DNA from: Eudoraea sp.
Lineage (GTDB): Bacteria; Bacteroidota; Bacteroidia; Flavobacteriales; Flavobacteriaceae
Assembly (NCBI GenBank): GCA_013042925.1
Contig: JABDPH010000313.1
Location: 1-6,265 of the forward strand
Direction: 5' to 3'
Length of the DNA: 6,265 nt
This document shows positions 1 through 5,487 of this stretch, in pieces. The notes under the pieces are model-generated. The model made no database searches and was not told the origin of the DNA. It saw only the letters and a program-made list of their open reading frames with translations. Numbering within the stretch: position 1 is the first letter of the stretch; each line of letters begins with the position of its first letter. The position numbers and the translations under genes are program-made.

Positions 1-869
1 GAATTAAGGAAGAAATTCCTTCAATGCCTAATTATTATAGGTTGAGCCTTGATAACTTAGGTAAGGAGGTAAAAGAGCTCTGGAAAATGGGCCTCTGCGC
101 TGTTCTGCTTTTTGTTAAAGTGCCCGAATCACTCAAGGATAACAAAGGAACAGAAGCTCTAAATGAACATGGTTTAATGCAACGTGCCATTAACTCGGTT
201 AAAAGTGCCTGTCCTGATATGTTGGTTATGACAGATGTTGCACTTGACCCTTATTCGTTATATGGACATGATGGAATTGTGGCCAATGGCCAGATTCTTA
301 ATGATGAGACAAGTGAAATATTGGCGCAAATGAGTATTTCACATGCTGAGGCAGGTGCAGACTTTGTAGCTCCCAGTGACATGATGGATGGGAGGATACA
401 AATTATCAGGGAGGCCTTAGAGGATGAGGAACTAACCAATACAGGAATTATGTCTTATTGCGCCAAGTTTGCAAGTGGTTTCTACGGCCCTTTCCGGGAA
501 GCTCTGGAATCAGCTCCTGTAAACAAGGCCGATGTCCCTGAAGATAAACAGACATATCAGATGGATCCGGCCAACAGGATTGAAGCCATAAAGGAAGCCC
601 ATATGGATGTTGACGAAGGCGCTGATATTGTTATGATAAAACCGGGGATTTGTTATCTCGATATTGTTAGGGAGATAAAAGATGAAGTAGAAATACCGGT
701 GGCAGTGTATCAGGTTTCCGGTGAATATGCTATGCTAAAGGCTGCGGCAGAAAAAGGATGGTTGGACCATGATTCCGTGATGATGGAGCAATTGATCTCA
801 ATAAAACGTGCCGGCGCAGATATTATAGCCAGTTACTTTGCAAAAGATGCAGTGAAGCTTATGGGATAG
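1..869 (+). CDS. hemB: Porphobilinogen synthase (delta-aminolevulinic acid dehydratase), 5'-truncated by window edge
   Basis: HemB condenses two 5-aminolevulinate molecules to porphobilinogen in the cytosol, the second step common to haem and other tetrapyrroles. The frame is open from base 3 and reads IKEEIPS before the Met at base 24. That stretch is normal HemB N-terminal sequence, so base 24 is an internal Met and not the start. About 35-40 residues of the usual ~325 are missing upstream. Counting from that Met, the catalytic lysines are K148 (in SYCAKFASGFYGPF) and K206 (in MIKPG, the Schiff-base Lys). The metal region reads DVALDPYSLYGHDG at residues 71-84. Asp/Ala replace the zinc-binding cysteines seen in E. 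coli-type enzymes, so this should be the Mg/K-dependent, cysteine-free class. The C-terminus is intact. The next gene starts 24 bp after the stop on the same strand. The family assignment is very secure; the metal class is inferred from the motif. Confidence 0.97.
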   Translation, partial: IKEEIPSMPNYYRLSLDNLGKEVKELWKMGLCAVLLFVKVPESLKDNKGTEALNEHGLMQRAINSVKSACPDMLVMTDVALDPYSLYGHDGIVANGQILNDETSEILAQMSISHAEAGADFVAPSDMMDGRIQIIREALEDEELTNTGIMSYCAKFASGFYGPFREALESAPVNKADVPEDKQTYQMDPANRIEAIKEAHMDVDEGADIVMIKPGICYLDIVREIKDEVEIPVAVYQVSGEYAMLKAAAEKGWLDHDSVMMEQLISIKRAGADIIASYFAKDAVKLMG

Positions 870-893
870 CTATTTCACTTTCTATACCGTATA

Positions 894-2243
894 ATGGGAA
901 GATTTCATTTTTGTTATCATCAATTTTATATTTTAATACTATTTGGTATTTTCTCTTCTATGTCCTATTCTCAGGGCAGTTATAAAGAATCTCTGGGTTC
1001 AAATAATACGGTTAACAAAAATGCAGGTTCACATTTATCGATAAATCTGGTTTCTGAGGAAACCAATCAAAAGGTAGATTCTATTATTTCTAATGGCATA
1101 AAAAACCATGCTTTCCCGGGAGCCCAGGTTTTAGTAGCCAAAAAAGGCACTGTTATTTTTCACAAAGCCTTCGGGTTTTATACGTACGATAGTATTCAGC
1201 CGGTAGCCTTGAATGCCATTTATGACCTGGCATCCGTTACTAAAATTACAGCTCCTTTACTTGCTCTGATGAAACTATATGATGAAGGAAAAATTAATTT
1301 AGATCTCCCATTTAGTGCATATTGGAAACCCTGGAAAAAAATAAAAGACAAAAAAGACCTTACACTGCGTGAAATACTGGCACATCAGGCTGGGTTAAAG
1401 CCCTATATTGTCTTTTTAAACCAGGTTCAGAAAAAAGGCCGATTCAAACGTAAATATATTCGTTCTGAGCCTTCACGCAGATTTAAAACTCGTGCCTATG
1501 AGCACATTTATGTGAATAACAGATTTATTTCAAAAATGTACCGGGATATTAATCGATCCCCGGTAAATGAAAGCAAAAACTATCTGTATTCCGGGCTTAC
1601 CTTTTTAATATTCCCGCAACTTATCTCACAACTTAGCGGAATGTCCTATGAATATTTTTTAAAAAAACATTTTTACCTGCCAATGGGTGCTGCTTCACTC
1701 GGTTTCAACCCTAAAACTACTGGTTATCACAACGATATTGTCCCAACCGAAGTAGATACGTTATTCAGGAAAGACCTGGTAAAAGGCTGGGTACATGATG
1801 AAAATGCAGCTATTATAGGAGGGATATCGGGAAATGCAGGTCTTTTTGGCACCGCCAGAGACCTATACCTAATAATGCAAATGTATCAGAATTACGGTAT
1901 TTATGATGGTCAGAGGTATCTGTCTGAAGCTACGCTTAAAGAATTTACAAAAGTTCAATTTCCTGAGAATGACAACCGTAGAGGCCTTGGTTTCGATAAG
2001 CCACTCTTGAATAATAAAAACCTGCCTATATCTGACGCTTATCCCGCAGTAGACGCAAGTGCGGAAAGCTTTGGACATTCAGGTTTTACAGGAACTTTTA
2101 TATGGGCCGACCCAATAAACCAATTGGTATTTATTTTCCTTTCCAATCGGGTTTATCCTAGCCGTGATAATAGAAATTTATACGAACTGAATATTCGTCC
2201 ACAATTACATCAGTTATTTTATGAAGATCAGGGGGTTGAATAA
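894..2243 (+). CDS. Secreted serine hydrolase of the beta-lactamase / penicillin-binding-protein-like family (PF00144)
   Basis: This 449-aa protein has a hydrophobic N-terminal segment (about residues 9-24) ending in SYSQG, which looks like a Sec signal peptide, so the product probably acts in the periplasm or envelope. The start at 894 is chosen because the next in-frame Met (base 960) would remove the signal. The nucleophile motif is S114-V-T-K117. The second motif is Y232-S-G, where many relatives have YxN or YSD. The third is H395-S-G, the PF00144 counterpart of KTG. A family signature, HDENAAIIGGISGNAGLF, begins at H301. Members include esterases, D-aminopeptidases and peptidoglycan-active enzymes; the substrate here cannot be read from sequence. 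It lies 24 bp downstream of hemB and may share its transcript, although no metabolic link to haem is evident. No Shine-Dalgarno sequence is visible, as is common in Bacteroidota. The fold is confident, the substrate unknown. Confidence 0.9.
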   Translation: MGRFHFCYHQFYILILFGIFSSMSYSQGSYKESLGSNNTVNKNAGSHLSINLVSEETNQKVDSIISNGIKNHAFPGAQVLVAKKGTVIFHKAFGFYTYDSIQPVALNAIYDLASVTKITAPLLALMKLYDEGKINLDLPFSAYWKPWKKIKDKKDLTLREILAHQAGLKPYIVFLNQVQKKGRFKRKYIRSEPSRRFKTRAYEHIYVNNRFISKMYRDINRSPVNESKNYLYSGLTFLIFPQLISQLSGMSYEYFLKKHFYLPMGAASLGFNPKTTGYHNDIVPTEVDTLFRKDLVKGWVHDENAAIIGGISGNAGLFGTARDLYLIMQMYQNYGIYDGQRYLSEATLKEFTKVQFPENDNRRGLGFDKPLLNNKNLPISDAYPAVDASAESFGHSGFTGTFIWADPINQLVFIFLSNRVYPSRDNRNLYELNIRPQLHQLFYEDQGVE

Positions 2244-2297
2244 GTTTTGAAAATAGTAAATCATATTATTAGTATTTTAGTGCTATAATTAGACCAA

Positions 2298-3401
2298 ATG
2301 GAATTACTTCTCTTTTACGCTTTTTTCTCTATCTTTTTTTCTTTCATATGTTCCATTTTAGAAGCTGTTTTATTAAGTGTTACTCCCACGTTTATTAATT
2401 TAAAGAAAAAAGAAGGTAAGCATTATGCCGATACTCTAGAAGACCTGAAAAAGGATGTAGATCAGCCTTTAATTGCCATCCTAACCCTTAATACAATAGC
2501 CCATACCGTTGGTGCCATACTCGTAGGAGTGCAAGCTAAAGTGGCTTATCAGGAAATTTATGGGAGTAAAACCCGGGTCATATTCGGATTTACTTTTACC
2601 GAAGAGCTTATGGTAGGCGTAGTATCTGCGGTAATGACAATCTTAATACTTGTGCTTTCAGAAATTATACCAAAGACCATTGGTGCAACTTATTGGAAAA
2701 AACTTGCGAATTTCTCCGCAAAATCACTGAAAATAATGGTCCTGGCATTAAAATGGACCGGTTTACTTTGGTTACTTCAGTTATTTACAAGGCTTATTGG
2801 GAAGAAAGAAGTGTACGGCAGTGTTCTGAGTAGGGAAGATTTCACTACAATGGCAGATATTGCTCATGAAGAAGGTGTTTTTCAGGAATCAGAATCAAAA
2901 GTGATAAAAAACCTTTTAAAATTTGATGAAATTCGCGCAAAAGACATAATGACTCCGCGTGCAGTAATGAAAATAGCAGAAGAGTCTATGTCTATAAAGG
3001 AATTTTTTGAAGAAAACCCGAAACTGCGGTTTTCAAGGATCCCTATTTATGCAGAGAGTGTAGATAATATTACAGGTTATGTCCTAAAGGATAATGTTCT
3101 GGAAGAAATTATTAATGAAAATGGAGCCATTCCATTGGCAAATGTAAAGAGACCTCTGTTGGTTACTAAAAGGGACACACCCATTCCGCAATTGTTTGAG
3201 ACTTTAATTGCGAAAAGAGAGCATATTGCGCTGGTTGTAGACGAATATGGTTCTGTCAGCGGCCTGGTAACCATGGAAGACGTCATAGAAACCCTATTAG
3301 GACTGGAGATTATGGATGAAAGCGACAATGTTGAAGATTTGCAATTGCTGGCAAGGAAAAAATGGGAAGACCGAGCTAAAAAAACAGGAATAATAGAATA
3401 A
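2298..3401 (+). CDS. CNNM/DUF21 transmembrane protein with paired CBS domains (short CorC/HlyC-type)
   Basis: This 367-aa inner-membrane protein has an N-terminal CNNM (DUF21) domain with hydrophobic segments at about residues 2-26, 57-80, 103-126 and 143-166. It carries the family-type elements SILEA, NTIAH and LSEIIPKT. A CBS pair follows at about 200-335, with M218-T-P-R opening it and D315-E-Y-G and VTMEDVIETLLG closing it. Relatives are linked to Mg2+ (or Na+-coupled Mg2+) export and to cobalt or haemolysin-like phenotypes, with CBS domains sensing adenine nucleotides. The ion specificity here is inferred only. The chain stops shortly after the second CBS with a charged tail, so the CorC_HlyC C-terminal domain of ~430-aa family members, including the gliding protein GldE, is absent; that makes it a short-class homologue and not GldE. 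The 54-bp gap before it is AT-rich and shows no clear promoter. The next gene begins 3 bp after its stop, suggesting translational coupling. Confidence 0.93.
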   Translation: MELLLFYAFFSIFFSFICSILEAVLLSVTPTFINLKKKEGKHYADTLEDLKKDVDQPLIAILTLNTIAHTVGAILVGVQAKVAYQEIYGSKTRVIFGFTFTEELMVGVVSAVMTILILVLSEIIPKTIGATYWKKLANFSAKSLKIMVLALKWTGLLWLLQLFTRLIGKKEVYGSVLSREDFTTMADIAHEEGVFQESESKVIKNLLKFDEIRAKDIMTPRAVMKIAEESMSIKEFFEENPKLRFSRIPIYAESVDNITGYVLKDNVLEEIINENGAIPLANVKRPLLVTKRDTPIPQLFETLIAKREHIALVVDEYGSVSGLVTMEDVIETLLGLEIMDESDNVEDLQLLARKKWEDRAKKTGIIE

Positions 3402-3404
3402 AAA

Positions 3405-3878
3405 ATGGCTATTGCATTTATAAGCACCCCTTTAGGTAGTGCCAAACTGGAAGGTGATGAAAATGGCCTTAATAGTGTTACAGTGATTGAACAGGATGAG
3501 CCGGAAAGCAAGATAATACCTGATGTTCTGGTAGATGCAGTATATCAGTTGAATGAATATTTTGAAGGTAAACGACAAAATTTTGACCTTTTATTAAATC
3601 CGGAAGGAACTGAATTTCAAAAAAAGGTATGGTCTTTATTATCTGAAATTCCATACGGGAAAACCATTTCTTATTTAGAGCTTTCGAGGAGATTTGGGGA
3701 TGAAAAAGCTATTCGTGCAGTTGCTGCAGCGAATGGGAAAAACCCTATATGGATAATTATTCCCTGTCATAGGGTAATTGGTTCAGATGGCTCATTAACA
3801 GGATATGCCGGTGGTTTGCACCGTAAAAAATGGCTGTTAAACCACGAGAGTCCTTCCAAACAACAATCCTTATTTTAA
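3405..3878 (+). CDS. ogt: Methylated-DNA--[protein]-cysteine S-methyltransferase (O6-alkylguanine-DNA alkyltransferase)
   Basis: This 157-aa suicide repair protein transfers alkyl groups from O6-alkylguanine (and O4-alkylthymine) in DNA to its own cysteine. The acceptor motif is I119-P-C121-H-R-V124. R104 in AIRAVAAANGKNP is the arginine-finger position of the DNA-binding helix-turn-helix, and Y84 lies in the conserved PYGKT(I/V)SY segment. The length fits the single-domain Ogt class; there is no Ada-type N-terminal zinc or AraC domain. The N-terminal domain (about 1-65) is weakly conserved, as usual. It starts 3 bp after the CNNM stop, so the two are probably co-translated. The last five residues, Q153-Q-S-L-F157, resemble the bacterial beta-sliding-clamp-binding peptide QL(S/D)LF; see findings. 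The symbol ogt is given by family class; annotation as 'MGMT' would be equivalent. Confidence 0.95.
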   Translation: MAIAFISTPLGSAKLEGDENGLNSVTVIEQDEPESKIIPDVLVDAVYQLNEYFEGKRQNFDLLLNPEGTEFQKKVWSLLSEIPYGKTISYLELSRRFGDEKAIRAVAAANGKNPIWIIIPCHRVIGSDGSLTGYAGGLHRKKWLLNHESPSKQQSLF

Positions 3879-3883
3879 ATTAG

Positions 3884-3899
3884 CAAACCAACTGGTTTG
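3884..3899 (+). terminator. Small hairpin just after the alkyltransferase gene
   Basis: CAAACC and GGTTTG form a perfect 6-bp inverted repeat around the 4-base loop AACT, 5 bp after the stop codon of the alkyltransferase gene. Its place at the end of the four-gene plus-strand run suits a transcript-end hairpin. It is not followed by a T-run (the next bases are TAAAGG), so it is a poor intrinsic terminator and could instead be a protein-binding dyad or an mRNA 3'-end stabiliser. Confidence 0.3.
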
Positions 3900-3921
3900 T
3901 AAAGGCATAATTTCAACCACA

Positions 3922-3937
3922 TATTTAGCGCTAAATA
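3922..3937. repeat. 16-bp perfect palindrome in the convergent spacer
   Basis: TATTTAGCGCTAAATA is identical to its own reverse complement over all 16 bases. It could fold as a 6-bp stem with a GCGC loop, or bind a symmetric protein dimer. It sits between the ends of two convergent genes, where an operator would be unusual, and it has no adjacent T-run. Its function is not determinable from sequence. Confidence 0.6.
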
Positions 3938-3952
3938 AGCTCTTTGTCGTTA

Positions 3953-3983
3953 TTTTTCTCCTTATTGACCTTATTGAGAAAAA
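3953..3983. repeat. 8-bp inverted repeat enclosing a 9-bp tandem duplication
   Basis: TTTTTCTC (3953-3960) and GAGAAAAA (3976-3983) are perfect reverse complements separated by 15 bases. Overlapping this, CCTTATTGA occurs twice in tandem at 3960-3968 and 3969-3977. The arms could add a weak, T-rich hairpin to the end of either convergent transcript. The tandem copy may simply be slippage. Confidence 0.45.
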
Positions 3984-3987
3984 AGAG

Positions 3988-4005
3988 ATAATCATTAGTG
4001 ATTAT
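3988..4005 (-). terminator. AT-rich hairpin, second terminator candidate for the 378-aa lipoprotein gene
   Basis: ATAATCA (3988-3994) and TGATTAT (3999-4005) are a perfect 7-bp inverted repeat with loop TTAG. Read on the minus strand, the hairpin is followed by CTCTTTTTTCTC, so it could help terminate the lipoprotein transcript. The stem is AT-rich and weak on its own, so it is best seen as a backup to the hairpin at 4013-4028. Confidence 0.35.
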
Positions 4006-4028
4006 AAAAACAAACCGGGTGGTCGGTT
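4006..4028 (-). terminator. Probable intrinsic terminator of the 378-aa lipoprotein gene
   Basis: On the minus strand, 11 bases after the TAG stop of the lipoprotein gene, AACCG pairs with CGGTT (plus 4024-4028 and 4013-4017) around a 6-base loop, followed by TG and then five T. A GC-containing stem with a T-run at the right distance fits a short Rho-independent terminator, although a 5-bp stem is weak. Confidence 0.5.
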
Positions 4029-4038
4029 AGTTACTTTT

Positions 4039-5175
4039 CTAATTATCAATAAAACGAGTTGGCGCAAATGTTAAATTTGTATTCTTCAAAAGTCTACCTT
4101 CTTCAGAAATTACGATTACTCCTCCCTCCAGAGTTTCGACATCTACAAATTTTGCGTAGCCCACTAGAAAAGTATTGCTTTCCTCATTATAATCAAAGGC
4201 GGTAAGCTCTATATCCAGTCCAAGCTCTTCCTGAACTTGCTGTACAATGAAAGGCATATCAATAATTCTATTTTCTTTTGTGATAAAATTATAGGTAGCA
4301 GGCCCAAAAGGGATTAATGAAGGCTGTGCATAAAGATTAAGATAATACAGTTTCTCGTTAGAAATAGAGGCCTCAGACTGGATTGATCCTGCAAAAAAAT
4401 ACCTGTTTATGGAGAAAAGGTCTTGCCGTATTACATCTAAAGTCTGTAAATCATATAGTGTTAATTGATATTCAGAGGACGAATTTCCACTAAAAATGAA
4501 CATCTCCCCTTCTTTATTAATGAAAATACTGGGGATCAATTTCCCAAAATCAAAGGTTCTTATTATCGTATTGCTTTCTGTATCCAAAACAGCAAGTTTA
4601 TAATTAGCCTGCTGATCCAAATAGGTAATTAACAGTCGGTCATCTGAATACAAGGGCTCAAATACATCATTAACGTTAAATTCAATATTTAAATCTATCT
4701 CCTGATCTGTAACAAGGTCTATAGTCCTAATCCCATAATTGGTAGACCCTTCAGGGCTGAAAAATCCAAGAAAAAGTTTATTTTCCGAACTTGCTCCCCA
4801 GGTAACCGATCTTTCACTGGAAACAGTATAAAATTCGTTCAGAAAGGTGCTCTCTCCGGTTAAATAATTTCTTTGTATCACAGAAAAACTAGCCGCAGCA
4901 AAGCTGAAGAAAGTAAGCACCTGAGATACCTGTCTTAATGTAAGGTACTCCCTGTTAATATTACTTTCTTGTGTTAAGTTAATTAGCTCGCCTTCATCCA
5001 GAGAGCCATCATAATTATACTGATAAACATTTTGAAAATTCTGTCCTATTACTGTGTAATTGGGCATTTGATCCTCAGATGTCATTTCTGGTCTGATGTC
5101 GTCATTTGTACAGCCAAGAAAAAATGTGCTAATAATAAGGAGGCAGAATACCCCCAAAATCCTATAACCCTTCAT
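4039..5175 (-). CDS. Putative lipoprotein of unknown function, probable beta-propeller fold
   Basis: I do not recognise this 378-aa protein as a named family. Residues 1-21 form a lipoprotein signal peptide with F-L-G-C22 at the cleavage site. The Cys is followed by T-N-D-D, an acidic start of the kind used as a surface-export signal in Bacteroidota, so an outer-membrane or surface location is likely. From about residue 130 to the end, a loose unit of about 45 residues recurs, starting near 132, 179, 223, 274 and 334. Each unit has a hydrophobic strand (KLFLGFF, RLLITYL, EMFIFSG, KLYYLNL, TFLVGYA); in the first three it is followed by a Tyr-containing strand, an acidic turn and a second strand (for example YKLAVLDTESNTI and YQLTLYDLQTLDV). 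This is the look of a six- to eight-bladed beta-propeller, but the assignment is inference. No catalytic residues are evident. It is convergent with the alkyltransferase gene and downstream of the 46-aa lipoprotein gene, with a strong hairpin between them. It may have its own promoter in 5176-5223. Confidence 0.85.
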   Translation of the reverse strand: MKGYRILGVFCLLIISTFFLGCTNDDIRPEMTSEDQMPNYTVIGQNFQNVYQYNYDGSLDEGELINLTQESNINREYLTLRQVSQVLTFFSFAAASFSVIQRNYLTGESTFLNEFYTVSSERSVTWGASSENKLFLGFFSPEGSTNYGIRTIDLVTDQEIDLNIEFNVNDVFEPLYSDDRLLITYLDQQANYKLAVLDTESNTIIRTFDFGKLIPSIFINKEGEMFIFSGNSSSEYQLTLYDLQTLDVIRQDLFSINRYFFAGSIQSEASISNEKLYYLNLYAQPSLIPFGPATYNFITKENRIIDMPFIVQQVQEELGLDIELTAFDYNEESNTFLVGYAKFVDVETLEGGVIVISEEGRLLKNTNLTFAPTRFIDN

Positions 5176-5189
5176 GCATCTTTTTTTGC

Positions 5190-5197
5190 TAAAGATA
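5190..5197 (-). promoter_or_regulatory. Possible -7 promoter element before the 378-aa lipoprotein gene
   Basis: On the minus strand TATCTTTA resembles the Bacteroidota -7 consensus TAnnTTTG with one mismatch at the last base. The nearest upstream TTG (minus, 5225-5223) is 25 bases away, longer than usual for the -33 element. The untranslated leader would be only about 10 bases. It lies between the hairpin terminator and the start codon, which is where a separate promoter would be expected. Weak evidence only. Confidence 0.22.
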
Positions 5198-5223
5198 CAT
5201 AATAACTCATTGGAAGTGACCTC

Positions 5224-5255
5224 AAAAGGGCCTAAGTTGTTACTTAGCCTTTTTT
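5224..5255 (-). terminator. Strong bidirectional hairpin terminator after the 46-aa lipoprotein gene
   Basis: AAAAGG (5224-5229) and CTAAGT (5232-5237) pair with ACTTAG (5242-5247) and CCTTTT (5248-5253) around loop TGTT. This gives 12 base pairs with one 2-base bulge (GC). The plus-strand copy ends in six to eight T and the minus-strand copy in four T, the typical form of a bidirectional terminator. The only gene it can end is the 46-aa lipoprotein gene on the minus strand, about 90 bases after its stop. It therefore separates the two lipoprotein genes into different transcripts, or attenuates readthrough. Confidence 0.72.
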
Positions 5256-5264
5256 AACCGGAAA

Positions 5265-5348
5265 GAAATTCAATACATTTAGGACCTGCGAGCAGTACTG
5301 GTTGTATAGCTAAATTCAGTCGCAGTCAGATGTATTGCCTCTAATTTC
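5265..5348 (-). other. Long imperfect stem-loop in the 3' region of the 46-aa lipoprotein gene (candidate structured RNA)
   Basis: Nested inverted repeats pair across this stretch. CAATACAT (5271-5278) pairs with ATGTATTG (5330-5337). Inside it, CTGCGA (5286-5291) pairs with TCGCAG (5320-5325); allowing one bulged base, this inner stem also takes in GA/TC to reach 8 bp. Outside, GAAATT (5265-5270) pairs with AATTTC (5343-5348) after a 5-base bulge. The 28-base apical loop holds the palindrome CAGTACTG (5293-5300). Read on the minus strand, the structure starts at the stop codon of the small lipoprotein and is followed about 10 bases later by the terminator at 5255-5224. A structured mRNA 3' end or a 3'-UTR-derived small RNA is possible, as is a decayed miniature inverted-repeat element. 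No known RNA family is recognised. Confidence 0.5.
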
Positions 5349-5487
5349 ATTCGGAGACAAAAACTCCATTCTCTTCATCCGGAGTAATTATTTCCAAATC
5401 GTCTTCGTTATCTGAATCGTCATTAGTGCAGGAGACAGTAAAACAAAGAGAAAACACAAAAGTCAGCATAAGCAACCTTTTTGTCAT
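5347..5487 (-). CDS. Small acidic lipoprotein, 46 aa, function unknown
   Basis: The minus strand encodes a 46-residue peptide with a basic start (MTKRLL), a hydrophobic segment (about 5-18) and a signal-peptidase-II-like site F-T-V-S-C20. The mature part is only 27 residues. It begins C-T-N-D-D-S-D-N-E-D-D and is strongly acidic throughout, with 11 Asp/Glu and no Lys/Arg. T at position -3 of the lipobox is less usual than L/V/I, but Bacteroidota lipoproteins ending in S-C are common. The mature start C-T-N-D-D is the same as in the 378-aa lipoprotein encoded next on this strand. It is too short to hold an enzymatic domain and looks like a surface peptide or a partner of another envelope protein. 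The start is the only sensible one, because the Met at residue 7 would leave no basic N-region. It is probably real given the coherent signal and downstream terminator; alternatively it is a truncated remnant of a larger lipoprotein gene. Confidence 0.68.
   Translation of the reverse strand: MTKRLLMLTFVFSLCFTVSCTNDDSDNEDDLEIITPDEENGVFVSE

Noticed and set aside
24..26. ATG at base 24 as the start of hemB
   Set aside because: The frame continues upstream with IKEEIPS, typical internal HemB sequence, and about 35-40 N-terminal residues would be missing.
251..439. 62-aa minus-strand reading frame inside hemB
   Set aside because: Antisense shadow of a clearly real gene, with low-complexity Ser-rich product and no start context.
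1869..2078. 69-aa minus-strand reading frame inside the serine hydrolase gene
   Set aside because: Antisense shadow; no recognisable domain or signal.
2247..2280. Promoter for the CNNM gene (TTG at 2247 and TATTTTAG at 2273)
   Set aside because: The second element misses the consensus in its TTTG core and the spacing of 23 bases is long; more likely read through from upstream.
2298..3401. Identification of the CNNM protein as gliding protein GldE
   Set aside because: GldE-type proteins are longer and keep the CorC_HlyC C-terminal domain, which is absent here.
3077..3511. 144-aa minus-strand reading frame across the CNNM/alkyltransferase junction
   Set aside because: Long but antisense to two well-supported genes, Ser/Leu-rich as expected of a shadow frame, and lacking any domain.
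3884..4028. CRISPR array or attachment site in the repeat-rich convergent spacer
   Set aside because: The repeats are short, differ from each other and lack regular spacing; no integrase or Cas gene is nearby.
5256..5346. tRNA gene in the structured spacer
   Set aside because: No cloverleaf, T-arm GTTCRA motif or 7-bp acceptor stem with CCA-type end could be fitted.
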